From assembly GCA_905214925.1 (NCBI GenBank), contig CAJMOB010000007.1:70627-134626 (forward strand): a stretch of 64,000 bases of DNA, written 5' to 3'. Source of the DNA: Scybalomonas sp905214925. Its GTDB lineage: Bacteria > Bacillota > Clostridia > Lachnospirales > Lachnospiraceae. The position numbers and the translations under genes are program-made. Below the pieces are notes generated by a model that had not been told where the DNA came from, did not search any database, and saw only the letters and a program-made list of their open reading frames with translations. The stretch's first letter is position 1. Every line of letters starts with the position of its first letter. Shown one piece after another: positions 25,848 through 34,835 of the stretch.

Positions 25848-27038
25848 TTATTTTTCAACGATTGTCTTTGTTAAGCGGTATTCTTCAAGACGTTTACTAA
25901 TACGTTCTGTTGGATCTAATAATCCAGAGATAGAACCATCGTGGTTTAATGTATCAATAAGATGAGCGATATATTTGCTCATACCAGCACTTTCATACCA
26001 ATCACGGTTTAAGAGTTCTGGTGTTTGATAAGTTAAATCTGTTGTAATAACTTTTGTAATGATACCATCTTCATAACATTTATCGAAGTTTTTAAGTCCA
26101 TTTGTGAATAAACCAAATGTAGAGAGGCAGAATACACGTCTTGCTTTTCTTCTCTTTAATTCTTTGGCTACATCAATCATACTTTCTCCAGAAGAGATCA
26201 TATCGTCGATAACTAAAACATCTTTTCCTTCTACAGAATCCCCTAAGAATTCATGAGCAACAATAGGGTTACGTCCATCGATAATCTTTGTGTAATCACG
26301 GCGTTTGTAGAATGTTCCAACATCAACGCCAAGTACGCTACCAAGATAGATAGCTCTTTGCATAGCACCTTCATCAGGGCTGATTACCATCATATGTTCG
26401 CTATCGATTTGAAGATCGTTTGTAGAACGAAGAAGTGCTTTTACGAACTGATAGGTAGGTTTTACATTTTCAAAACCATGTTGAGGAATTGCGTTCTGAA
26501 CGCGAGGATCATGAGCATCGAAAGTAATAATGTTATCAACGCCGTAGTTTACTAATTCCTGTAACATCATAGCACAGTCTAAAGATTCACGACTGCTTCT
26601 CTTATGCTGACGTCCTTCATATAAGAAAGGCATAATAACAGTTACTTGGTGAGGTTTATTTCCACAAGCACCAATGATTCTCTTTAAATCAGCGAAGTGA
26701 TCATCTGGTGACATTTTACATTTATATCCGCTTAATGAGTATTCAATGCTGTGATTTAATACGTCAACTAAGATGTAAATATCAGAACCACGAACAGATT
26801 CTTTTAAAACGGCTTTTGCTTCTCCAGAACCGAATCTTGGGCAAACAGCGTTTACTAAATAGCTGTCTTTTAAATAGTCACGAAATGCAATGTTTCCTTC
26901 ATGATTGTTTTCACGTTCTTTACGCCATTGTGTGAGATATGCGTCTACTTTGCTACCTATTTCTCGACATCCTTCCATAGCGATTACGCCGAGTCTTCCT
27001 ACTGGTATGGTTTCAAATGTAATATCATCTGGCATCAT
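25848..27038 (-). CDS. prs: Ribose-phosphate pyrophosphokinase, long form
   Basis: It makes PRPP from ribose 5-phosphate and ATP. At 396 aa it is about 80 residues longer than the usual enzyme. Recognisable are the ATP-site region (VTVIMPFLYEGRQHKRSSRES, where family members have YARQDRK), the flexible loop KRRDYTKI and the PRPP loop VLVIDDMISSGESM, in which SSGES replaces the common DTAGT. This divergent long form occurs in some Clostridia; I infer that it is the main PRPP synthetase, but specificity is untested. GGAGG lies 10 bases before the ATG. Confidence 0.88.
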   Translation of the reverse strand: MMPDDITFETIPVGRLGVIAMEGCREIGSKVDAYLTQWRKERENNHEGNIAFRDYLKDSYLVNAVCPRFGSGEAKAVLKESVRGSDIYILVDVLNHSIEYSLSGYKCKMSPDDHFADLKRIIGACGNKPHQVTVIMPFLYEGRQHKRSSRESLDCAMMLQELVNYGVDNIITFDAHDPRVQNAIPQHGFENVKPTYQFVKALLRSTNDLQIDSEHMMVISPDEGAMQRAIYLGSVLGVDVGTFYKRRDYTKIIDGRNPIVAHEFLGDSVEGKDVLVIDDMISSGESMIDVAKELKRRKARRVFCLSTFGLFTNGLKNFDKCYEDGIITKVITTDLTYQTPELLNRDWYESAGMSKYIAHLIDTLNHDGSISGLLDPTERISKRLEEYRLTKTIVEK

Positions 27039-27190
27039 TTATAAATTTCCTCCGTATTTGTGTCAGTTTTTATCGTTTCAATTCTTTTATATCATTAGAT
27101 TGTGTTGATCGTCAAGTCTATGGGAAATTTTCCTAAGAAATATCTTGAAAAATTTTACAGTTACACGTAAATCGTTCCTATATTATCACT

Positions 27191-27235
27191 TGGATTAATA
27201 TGAGAAACCTGTGAAATGTGTTTTCCATTGTTTCA
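27191..27235 (+). repeat. Dispersed palindromic repeat, copy E
   Basis: It reads TTAATATGAGAAACC, TGTGAAATG, TGTTTTCCATTGTTT and is closest to copy B. It lies between prs and the end of the dnaC-like gene, five bases from the latter's stop codon. Confidence 0.5.
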
Positions 27236-27241
27236 TTTCAT

Positions 27242-28240
27242 TTAATTATGAAGATCCTTTAAAAGTCGAATATCCTCTCCATAAATATTGCAAATATGAT
27301 AATGTTCAATAAAACGAGAGGTAACCCGTTCTGTATAGGCTTCTTTTAACTGGGCAAGAGATAAGTTTGTAGAGATGATCGTGGATTTTTTCTTCAATAG
27401 CCTTTCATTAATGCATAGAAAGAGCTGGGAAGAAACAAAGGAATTGTTCATTTCTGTTCCAAGATCATCGATAATTAAAAGATCACATTCAAATAAATAG
27501 TGAAATTCAATATTAGTAGAAGCATTATCCTCTTCATATTTTTTCTGAAAACGGTGTTTTTCTAAAATATCAAACAGTTGAAAAGAAGTTAGGTAAATAA
27601 CCGAACACTGTTTGTCCAAAATTGCTTTTGCAATACAGTTAGAAAGAAAAGTCTTCCCAACACCAGCATTTCCTTTGAAGAGAAAATTATCATGCTTCTC
27701 TGGGAAATGCTCGATAAAATCTTTACAAAGCTCTATAATCAAAGAAATATTTTCTCTTGGAGAAAGTGGCTTATCACCAATTAAGTTAGAACTATAGTAG
27801 TCGTAACGGAAAGTGGAAAAATTCTCTTCTTCTAATTGTTTTGTAATGCCAGATTGAGAATAGAGCAGTTTTATAATCTCTTTTTTTAAACAATGGCATT
27901 TTTCCTGACCGATATATCCCGTATCTTTGCAAGAAGGGCAGTCATAGATCGGTTCTAAATAATCTTTTGGATATCCATATTCTACGAGAAGTTCGATTTT
28001 CCTCATGGAAAGTTCCATGTTAGAGCGTTTTAGTTCCTCTAAGATAGCGGGAGAACTGCCCATAAGAAGAGCCTTTCCTTTCTGGATAGAATTATGGGCG
28101 ATTTGTTGATCGAGCTCATAGAACTCTGGAATAGCTTCACATATTTCGTGATAACGATGTTCTTCTAATAACTGGTTATTTCGGCGTTTCTCTTCATATT
28201 TGTGCATTAAAGTATCGTATTGCATTTTTGAAAGTGCCAT
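27242..28240 (-). CDS. DnaC/DnaI-like helicase loader ATPase
   Basis: A 332-aa replication ATPase. An N-terminal helical domain (1-130) includes the zinc-type motif CPSCKDTGYIGQEKCHC; the AAA+ domain has Walker A GNAGVGKTFLSN and Walker B LLIIDDLGTE, with sensor residues near STNLS and the arginine-finger region VTSRF. It loads replicative helicase in the DnaI/DnaC manner. It follows the DnaD-domain gene by 25 bases in one leftward operon, which fits a primosome unit. Confidence 0.9.
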   Translation of the reverse strand: MALSKMQYDTLMHKYEEKRRNNQLLEEHRYHEICEAIPEFYELDQQIAHNSIQKGKALLMGSSPAILEELKRSNMELSMRKIELLVEYGYPKDYLEPIYDCPSCKDTGYIGQEKCHCLKKEIIKLLYSQSGITKQLEEENFSTFRYDYYSSNLIGDKPLSPRENISLIIELCKDFIEHFPEKHDNFLFKGNAGVGKTFLSNCIAKAILDKQCSVIYLTSFQLFDILEKHRFQKKYEEDNASTNIEFHYLFECDLLIIDDLGTEMNNSFVSSQLFLCINERLLKKKSTIISTNLSLAQLKEAYTERVTSRFIEHYHICNIYGEDIRLLKDLHN

Positions 28241-28265
28241 AATATATCCTTTCTATTTGTTTGAG

Positions 28266-29351
28266 TTATTTTTTGTTCGTTTTAATTCCTTTAATTTTGT
28301 TAATAAAGTGTTGTTCTAGTGCTTCATAGTCATAGGAACGCTGTTCAAAATTATGGAATTTATTAGGAGCAGAAGTTTTTTGAACCGTAGTCATTTTCTT
28401 TTCTTGTTTTTTTGTGGAATTGTGAACAGAGTCTAGTTTCGTAATTTCCTCCATTGTTTTTGCACCAGATTTATGCCAATCGCTTAAGATTCGATCTGCA
28501 TATTGAAAACTTGGCTGATGAATGGCTTTTAACGTGCGATCACAGGCTTCTAAAATGATGGAAAGTGGGAATCCATAGTTGTTTGTCCATTTATCAATAA
28601 AATCCATTTCTACCCGACCGAAATTGCGTCCAGAAAGCCCGAAAGACTTCATAATGGAATTATAAGTTTTATTATAGTTTTTTGTAGAAGCTTTGGCCTG
28701 TTCTACTGTAGTGATTCCAGATTCATACCAAGCGATAGCTACTTTTTCTAAATAACGAAGATTTTTTTTATCGATCTCTGCACAATATTCAATGAGATAT
28801 TCAAGAAGTTCATATGAAAATTTCAAGGAGTCATAAATGTAAAAAAGAGTATTCGTGTCGGTATGAGTAAGAGGGCGTCCAAAATAAGTTTCGGTTACAA
28901 AAACAAGTTGGCTTAAAGCCTGTGATGATGGATGATGTTCCATTTGTGCTGGTGCAACCGAACGTTTTTCTGGTAGGGAATGAGAAAAAATATTAGAAGT
29001 GGATTCTTCTTTTTGCTGTTGTGATAAAGAAGATTTTGGGGACGGAGATGGTTGTTGTGAAAGAGGAAGTAATTGCATGCTTAAAATCCGCTGTCCCTGA
29101 TCTTTTGTAAGATGAAGTAATCCACATTGTTCCCAGTAACTTAAGGAAGAATAGACGGTTTCCTCTGTTTCATTTGCTTTTTTGGAAAGCATATCTAATG
29201 TAATGCTCTGTGAAGCGCCTGCATAGCGAAGAAGCAGTAAATAAATTTTTATGGCTTCACTAGGAGCAATTGGAAAGTACATATCAATAAATTGATTGGA
29301 AATGACAGTCATAGAACTGCATGTATGATTCATTAAAATAATATCACTCAA
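28266..29351 (-). CDS. DnaD-domain primosome protein
   Basis: A 361-aa protein. An N-terminal winged-helix region (about 15-110; SEAIKIYLLLLRYAG) is followed by a Ser/Gln-rich linker and two DnaD/DnaB-type domains (about 145-225 and 235-305), the second with the YxxxI-like MDFIDKWTNNYGFPLSIILEACD segment. Such proteins remodel origin DNA and recruit the helicase loader encoded just downstream. A cluster of DnaA boxes precedes it. The exact equivalent of Bacillus DnaB or DnaD is not settled. Confidence 0.82.
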   Translation of the reverse strand: MSDIILMNHTCSSMTVISNQFIDMYFPIAPSEAIKIYLLLLRYAGASQSITLDMLSKKANETEETVYSSLSYWEQCGLLHLTKDQGQRILSMQLLPLSQQPSPSPKSSLSQQQKEESTSNIFSHSLPEKRSVAPAQMEHHPSSQALSQLVFVTETYFGRPLTHTDTNTLFYIYDSLKFSYELLEYLIEYCAEIDKKNLRYLEKVAIAWYESGITTVEQAKASTKNYNKTYNSIMKSFGLSGRNFGRVEMDFIDKWTNNYGFPLSIILEACDRTLKAIHQPSFQYADRILSDWHKSGAKTMEEITKLDSVHNSTKKQEKKMTTVQKTSAPNKFHNFEQRSYDYEALEQHFINKIKGIKTNKK

Positions 29352-29533
29352 AGCAATGATCCTTTCTTTTTATAATCTAAGATAGACTATAACATAGGTT
29401 TTGTGGAAATGAAAGAGGAGAAGGAACAAGAAAAATGGGGAGAAAATGGGAAAAAAAGTGAATAATAAACAAATGGATCTGAATAAATGAAGGAGATATG
29501 GTTTTATTTGTTTTATTTTGTTTTTTACGAAAT

Positions 29534-29705
29534 TGTGGATAAGTGGATAACTTTGTGGATTAAATTTTTATGGTGGTGAAAAATGGCGTAAATAAGCGGT
29601 TTTTACGCATTTTATAATATGTGGACAAGGCCATGGTTATAAACAAAAAAATCCACAGGTTGTTTTCACAAAAATTGTGTATAAACCTGTGGATAGTGTG
29701 GATAA
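29534..29705. promoter_or_regulatory. Cluster of DnaA boxes upstream of dnaD-dnaC
   Basis: Two perfect copies of TGTGGATAA (29534-29542, 29697-29705) and five one-mismatch copies (29542-29550, 29554-29562, 29620-29628, 29676-29684, 29688-29696) lie in 172 bp, all in the same orientation. Between them is a GCGTAAA/TTTACGC hairpin (29587-29608) and next to them an AT-rich stretch. The region separates murC from the leftward replication-initiation operon. It could be a DnaA titration or regulatory site, or part of an origin; dnaA itself is not in the window. Confidence 0.75.
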
Positions 29706-29714
29706 CTTTTCAAA

Positions 29715-31100
29715 TTAATTATTTTTTAAGATATTTTCTCCGATTTCAACAACATTCCCAGCTCCCATTGTAATAAGAAGATCTTCTTTTTGACAGTGGG
29801 ATAATAAAAATTGCTCTGCCTTTGTAAAGTCTGATTCATAATAAACATCAGCATGATATTCCTCTTTTAAGATACGAAGAATATCGTTTGAAGATACTTC
29901 CCCAGTATTTTTTTCACGAGCAGCATAGATATCTAAGAGGAGAATATGATCGGCATAGCTTAAAGCATCTGCAAAATCATGTAAAAATGCTTTTGTTCTC
30001 GTATAAGTATGAGGTTGGAATACACACCAAAGCTCATGATGAGGATAGTTTTTAGCAGAAGTTAACGTTGCTTTAATCTCTGTTGGATGATGAGCGTAGT
30101 CATCGATAATCGTAATGTCGTTTACTTTTCCTTTGTATTCAAAACGGCGTTTTGTTCCACCAAAGGCAAGAAGTCCAGCCTGTATTTTGTCCGATGGAAT
30201 TTTAAGCTCTAAGGCTACTGCAATGGCAGAAAGAGAGTTTAAAATATTATGAGCCCCTGGAACACTAAGTTCTACGTGGAAGGAAGGAGTGCCATCGATA
30301 ACGAGGTCATAACTTCCATTTCCAAGAAGGTTGTACTGAATATTGCTTGCAGTATAGTTACAAGGTTTTTCTAATCCAAATGTTTTAATACGGCAAGGGA
30401 GATTGTTTGTAATATCCCCTAATCCTTCCATATCTCCATTAACAACTAAAAGTCCATTATCAGGGAGTTTTTTAGCGAATTCATGGAAAGAAGTGCGGAT
30501 TTCTTCAATGTTGTGGAAAAAGTCCATATGATCCTCTTCAACATTTAAGATAACGCTAATCGTTGGGAAAAACTCTAAGAAACTATTGGTATATTCACAA
30601 GCCTCTGTAATAAAAACAGGAGAGTTACCAACACGAATATTGCCACCAATAGAATCTAAAATTCCGCCAACAGAAATCGTTGGATCGAGCTCTGCCTTCA
30701 TTAGGACTTCAGAGATCATAGAAGTGGTTGTTGTTTTTCCGTGAGTTCCTGATACCGCAATTGGTGTTTTATAGTTTTTCATCATTTGACCTAAAAGACA
30801 GGCTCTTGTCATCATAGGAATCTTTTTCTCTACAACTGCTTGAAACTCTTCATTATCAGGATGAATGGCAGCAGTATAAACTACAAGGTCGATATCATTC
30901 GTAATATTTTCAGCTCGTTGTCCGATTGTTACTTTAGCACCACATTGTATAAGATGATCCGTCATAGTAGACGAAGAACGATCAGAACCTGAAACTGTAA
31001 AGTTCTCTTTTAATAAAATTTCGGCAAGACCACTCATACTGATACCGCCAATGCCGATAAAATGGATATGAATTGGTTCGTTAAAATTGATTTTGAACAT
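29715..31100 (-). CDS. murC: UDP-N-acetylmuramate--L-alanine ligase
   Basis: It adds L-alanine to UDP-MurNAc in cytoplasmic peptidoglycan precursor synthesis. The 461-aa protein shows the Rossmann loop GIGGISMSGLAEIL at about 17-30, the ATP loop SGTHGKTTTTSM near 117-128, the Mur ligase central motif with E-HMDFF, and the C-terminal DDYAHHPTEI motif specific to MurC. The gene is leftward; its stop is 9 bases from the last DnaA box. Confidence 0.97.
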   Translation of the reverse strand: MFKINFNEPIHIHFIGIGGISMSGLAEILLKENFTVSGSDRSSSTMTDHLIQCGAKVTIGQRAENITNDIDLVVYTAAIHPDNEEFQAVVEKKIPMMTRACLLGQMMKNYKTPIAVSGTHGKTTTTSMISEVLMKAELDPTISVGGILDSIGGNIRVGNSPVFITEACEYTNSFLEFFPTISVILNVEEDHMDFFHNIEEIRTSFHEFAKKLPDNGLLVVNGDMEGLGDITNNLPCRIKTFGLEKPCNYTASNIQYNLLGNGSYDLVIDGTPSFHVELSVPGAHNILNSLSAIAVALELKIPSDKIQAGLLAFGGTKRRFEYKGKVNDITIIDDYAHHPTEIKATLTSAKNYPHHELWCVFQPHTYTRTKAFLHDFADALSYADHILLLDIYAAREKNTGEVSSNDILRILKEEYHADVYYESDFTKAEQFLLSHCQKEDLLITMGAGNVVEIGENILKNN

Positions 31101-31311
31101 AATTATCCTTCCAATCTTTGATATTAAATATGTATAAAAATTTACTTTCTCTATTATATATCAATTAGTTTTAACTCGCAATAGGGAAGAAATTCATATT
31201 TTTTCTGTCAGATTTTCGTATGAAGAAATAGCGAAAACACAACAAATACTTTAACATTAGCTAGAAAAGTTGAAAAATGACGAAAAACAATTGTAAAAAT
31301 AAAAAATATTG

Positions 31312-31340
31312 TTCACAATTACTATTAACAGTGTTATAAT
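31312..31340 (+). promoter_or_regulatory. Probable promoter of glgC-glgD
   Basis: TTCACA (31312-31317), a 17-base spacer and TATAAT (31335-31340), 43 bases before the glgC start codon. Confidence 0.65.
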
Positions 31341-31383
31341 ATCTTTATACAGTTTATGTGACATAATTTAGAGAGGTGGTACT

Positions 31384-32658
31384 ATGATTAAGAAAGAGAT
31401 GATAGCAATGCTCCTAGCTGGCGGACAGGGGAGTCGGCTTGGAGTATTAACCGCAAAACTTGCAAAGCCAGCGGTGGCTTTTGGAGGGAAGTATAAAATT
31501 ATTGATTTTCCACTGAGTAATTGTATCAATTCGGGAATTGACACAGTTGGGGTTTTAACTCAGTATCGTCCACTTAGATTAAACCAACATATTGGAATCG
31601 GGATTCCTTGGGATCTCGATAGAAATATTGGTGGTGTTACTGTTCTGCCACCATATGAAAAGAAGGGAAATAGTGAGTGGTACACAGGAACAGCCAATGC
31701 TATTTATCAGAACTTAGAGTATATGCAGTATTATAATCCAGATTATGTTTTAATTCTTTCAGGCGATCACATCTATAAAATGGACTATGAAATGATGTTA
31801 GATCACCATAAAGCAACAAAGGCAGCGGTAACAATTGCTACCATTGAAGTTCCAATGGAAGAAGCAAGTCGTTTCGGTGTTGTTATTACAGATGAGCAGG
31901 GAACAATTAAGGAATTTGAAGAAAAGCCAGAGCATCCAAGAAGCAATAAAGCGTCTATGGGAATTTATATTTTTAATTGGGAAGTATTAAAAGAAGCATT
32001 AATCACCCTCTCTGAACAGCCAGGATGTGACTTTGGAAAACATATTATTCCATATTGTCACGAAAATGGTAATAAAATTGTTGCATATCCATTCCAAGGT
32101 TATTGGAAAGATGTAGGAACTCTTGGTTCTTATTGGGAAGCCAATATGGAACTGATTGATATTATTCCAGAATTTAACCTCTATGAGACGTTTTGGAAGA
32201 TTTATACAAAAAGTGATACGCTTCCAGGACAGTATATTGCCAGTGGAAGTAAGGTAGAGCGGAGCATTATTGGAGAAGGCTCTGAAATTTATGGAGAAGT
32301 ACATAATTCGGTTATTGGTTCTGGTGTTATAGTCGAAGAAGGAAGTGTTGTGCGAGATTCTATTATTATGAACGATACAAAAATAGGGAAATACGTAACA
32401 ATCGATCGTTCTATTATTGCAGAAGATTGCGAGATTAGTGATGGAGTGACACTGGGAGCTTTTGATGAGGCTGAGAATAAAGTAGCTCCTCATATTTATT
32501 CTTATGGTCTTGTGACGATTGGAGAAGGAAGTTATATACCTGCAAATGTTATGATTGGAAAGAACACTGCTATTTCTGGAATTACGATTCCAGACGATTA
32601 TAAAGACAATAAATTGGACAGCGGTGAAACATTAATAAAGGCAGGTGAAATGATATGA
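31384..32658 (+). CDS. glgC: Glucose-1-phosphate adenylyltransferase, catalytic subunit
   Basis: It forms ADP-glucose from ATP and glucose 1-phosphate, the committed step of glycogen synthesis. The 424-aa protein begins MIKKEMIAMLLAGGQGSRLG (nucleotidyltransferase P-loop), followed by KPAVAFGGKYKIIDF, the substrate motif FEEKP, the catalytic-loop GDHIYKMDY and a C-terminal left-handed beta-helix. AGAGAGGTGG precedes the ATG. It overlaps glgD by 4 bases; GlgC and GlgD form a heteromeric enzyme in Firmicutes. Confidence 0.97.
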   Translation: MIKKEMIAMLLAGGQGSRLGVLTAKLAKPAVAFGGKYKIIDFPLSNCINSGIDTVGVLTQYRPLRLNQHIGIGIPWDLDRNIGGVTVLPPYEKKGNSEWYTGTANAIYQNLEYMQYYNPDYVLILSGDHIYKMDYEMMLDHHKATKAAVTIATIEVPMEEASRFGVVITDEQGTIKEFEEKPEHPRSNKASMGIYIFNWEVLKEALITLSEQPGCDFGKHIIPYCHENGNKIVAYPFQGYWKDVGTLGSYWEANMELIDIIPEFNLYETFWKIYTKSDTLPGQYIASGSKVERSIIGEGSEIYGEVHNSVIGSGVIVEEGSVVRDSIIMNDTKIGKYVTIDRSIIAEDCEISDGVTLGAFDEAENKVAPHIYSYGLVTIGEGSYIPANVMIGKNTAISGITIPDDYKDNKLDSGETLIKAGEMI

Positions 32659-33779
32659 GAGCAATAGGGATTATTTTGGCTGGAGGAAACAGCAATAAAA
32701 TGGAAGAACTGTCTGCAAAAAGAGCCATTGCCGCAATGCCAGTAGGTGGTTCTTATAGAAGTATTGATTTTGCATTGAGTAATATGAGCAATTCTCATAT
32801 TCAAAAGGTTGCAGTTTTTACACAATATAATTCAAGATCTTTAAATGAGCATTTAAGTTCCTCTAAATGGTGGGATTTTGGCCGTAAGCAAGGGGGTCTT
32901 TTTGTATTTACTCCAACGATTACGCCAGATAACAGTATGTGGTATCAAGGGACAGCGGATGCTCTTTATCAGAATATTAATTTCTTAAAGAGCAGTCATG
33001 AACCATATGTTGTTATCGCTCCAGGAGATGGAATTTATAAGCTTGATTATAATAAAGTATTAGAATATCATATTGCAAAAGGTGCTGATATCACGGTTGT
33101 TTGTAAGGATATTAGTCCAACTGAGGATGAACTGAATCGTTTTGGTGTTGTAACCTTAGCTGGAGATAATCGGATTGTAGAATTTGAAGAAAAACCGTTA
33201 GTTCCAAAGAGCAATACAATTTCTTGTGGTATTTATGTCATTCGTAGACGCCAGCTAATTGAATTATTAGAGCGCTGTGCAGCAGAGGGAAGAAATAGTT
33301 TTGTTACGGATGTTATTATGCGTTATAAAGATGTGAAGAAAATCTATGCCTATAAGTTGGAATCTTATTGGAGAAGTATTTCCACTGTTGATGCTTATTA
33401 TCGGACAAATATGGATTTCTTAAAGAAAGATGTAAGAGATTATTTCTTTAAACAGTATCCAGATATTTATTCAAAAGTAGACGATCTTCCACCTGCAAAA
33501 TATAATCCAGGCTGTGATGTAAGCAATAGTTTAATCGCCAGCGGTTGTATTATCAATGGTAAAGTAGAAAATTCTTTATTATTTAAACAAGTTTATATTG
33601 GAAATAATTGTACCATTAAAAATTCCATTATTTTAAATGATGTTTATATTGGAGATAATTCTTATATTGAAAATTGTATTGTGGAAAGCCGTGATACAAT
33701 CCGGCCAAATACAAGCCATGTTGGTGAAAATGGCAAGATCAGAATTGTAGTAGAAAAGAATGTAAGATATATACTATAG
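32655..33779 (+). CDS. glgD: Glucose-1-phosphate adenylyltransferase, regulatory subunit
   Basis: A 374-aa GlgC paralogue. The glycine-rich loop is degenerate (ILAGGNSNKMEELSAKRAIAAMPVGG), and the catalytic GDHIYKMDY of GlgC is GDGIYKLDY here, both as in other GlgD subunits that modulate GlgC rather than act alone. FEEKP is kept. The ATG overlaps the glgC TGA (ATGA), so translation is coupled. Confidence 0.95.
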   Translation: MRAIGIILAGGNSNKMEELSAKRAIAAMPVGGSYRSIDFALSNMSNSHIQKVAVFTQYNSRSLNEHLSSSKWWDFGRKQGGLFVFTPTITPDNSMWYQGTADALYQNINFLKSSHEPYVVIAPGDGIYKLDYNKVLEYHIAKGADITVVCKDISPTEDELNRFGVVTLAGDNRIVEFEEKPLVPKSNTISCGIYVIRRRQLIELLERCAAEGRNSFVTDVIMRYKDVKKIYAYKLESYWRSISTVDAYYRTNMDFLKKDVRDYFFKQYPDIYSKVDDLPPAKYNPGCDVSNSLIASGCIINGKVENSLLFKQVYIGNNCTIKNSIILNDVYIGDNSYIENCIVESRDTIRPNTSHVGENGKIRIVVEKNVRYIL

Positions 33780-33802
33780 ATGACTAGAAGGGGGACTTAT
33801 CC

Positions 33803-34075
33803 ATGCAGATTACAGATGTAAGAGTGAGAAAAGTAGCGAAAGAAGGTAAAATGAAAGCGGTAGTATCTATTACTTTAGATAATGAATTTGTCGTTCATGA
33901 TATTAAAGTAATTGAAGGAGAAAAGGGCTTATTTATTGCGATGCCAAGCCGTAAAGCGGCAGATGGAGAATATCGTGATATTGCACATCCAATTAATTCT
34001 GATACAAGAGAGAAGATTCAGAGTTTAATTTTAGAACGCTATGAAGCGGCATTATTAGAAACGGATGAAGAATAA
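33803..34075 (+). CDS. spoVG: Septation/sporulation regulator SpoVG
   Basis: A 90-aa SpoVG-family nucleic-acid-binding protein: MQITDVRVRKV, the FIAMPSRK motif and HPINSDTRE are all present. It affects septum placement and cortex formation in spore formers and binds RNA or DNA. GGGGGACTTATCC lies before the ATG. It follows glgD by 23 bases, so it may share that transcript; a terminator follows. Confidence 0.96.
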   Translation: MQITDVRVRKVAKEGKMKAVVSITLDNEFVVHDIKVIEGEKGLFIAMPSRKAADGEYRDIAHPINSDTREKIQSLILERYEAALLETDEE

Positions 34076-34088
34076 AAAGAATCGATAA

Positions 34089-34127
34089 AAAACTCCCTAG
34101 GAAGAAAATTTTCCTAGGGAGTTTTTT
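34089..34127. terminator. Bidirectional intrinsic terminator between spoVG and motB
   Basis: AAAACTCCCTAGGAA pairs with TTCCTAGGGAGTTTT, with T or A runs on both sides. The end of the motB reading frame (34114) lies within the hairpin. Confidence 0.88.
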
Positions 34128-34821
34128 CCTTTGAGTTTTTATAGATCATAATTTCAACACGACGGTTTTTGGCCCGTCCTTCGCTTGTTTTATTTGTGGC
34201 AATTGGAGAATAATGAGAATGTCCCTCAATTGATAACTTATCTGGTTTTACCCCTTGATCCGTTAAAAGGGTTAATACCTTTAACGCTCGGGTGGCGGAT
34301 AGTCTCCAAGCATCTTCTTCGTTATAGCGATCTCGGTTTCCCACGTCAGCTGTGTTACCGATAATACTCACATGATCGATTTCATCATAGACAAGGGAGA
34401 GTACTCCACTAATCTCTTGAATAATGGGAGATTGCTCGTCCAGTAAATCAGCCGTATTTGGCTGAAAAAGAAGAGAATCTTTTAACTGAATATTAATACC
34501 TGCATCCGATTCCACTAAAGATACTTGAGAGGAAAGTTTATTTTTTGAGATATAGTTATTCAGCTTTTTTGATATTTTATCCACTGTGTTATAAGGGGCA
34601 GAAGTTCCCGTTGCTTCTGCTTGAGATTTATCATCACTTGGATTTAATACTTGTTCAAATTCTTTGGAAAGATTTTGAACTTTTGTGCTATCGACAGCAC
34701 TCATTCCGTACATAATGATGAAGAGGGCTAATAACAGTGTAATCATATCCGAATAGGTTAAAAGCCATCGTTCGGAGCTAGAACTATGTTCTTCCTCATC
34801 ATCTATTCGACTTCGTCTCAT
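34114..34821 (-). CDS. motB: Flagellar motor stator protein MotB
   Basis: A 235-aa protein: a short basic cytoplasmic start, one membrane helix (about 22-42) with the ion-carrying D25 in TYSDMITLLLALF, a plug/linker, and the OmpA-like peptidoglycan-binding domain (about 115-230; GHSHYSPIATNKTSEGRAKNRRVEI). With MotA it converts ion flow to torque. No other flagellar gene is in the window. Whether H+ or Na+ is used cannot be read safely from the sequence. It is downstream of motA in the same operon. Confidence 0.92.
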   Translation of the reverse strand: MRRSRIDDEEEHSSSSERWLLTYSDMITLLLALFIIMYGMSAVDSTKVQNLSKEFEQVLNPSDDKSQAEATGTSAPYNTVDKISKKLNNYISKNKLSSQVSLVESDAGINIQLKDSLLFQPNTADLLDEQSPIIQEISGVLSLVYDEIDHVSIIGNTADVGNRDRYNEEDAWRLSATRALKVLTLLTDQGVKPDKLSIEGHSHYSPIATNKTSEGRAKNRRVEIMIYKNSKEKTP

Positions 34822-34835
34822 CTTAGAACACCCCC

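Noticed and set aside
29534..29705. Calling this region oriC outright
   Set aside because: DnaA boxes alone do not define the origin; dnaA, rpmH and gyrB are absent and the gene orientations in the window show no clear divergence from this point.
31999..32493. Minus-strand open frame of 164 residues inside glgC
   Set aside because: Fully antisense to an intact glgC with clear motifs; composition is typical of a shadow frame and there is no ribosome binding site.
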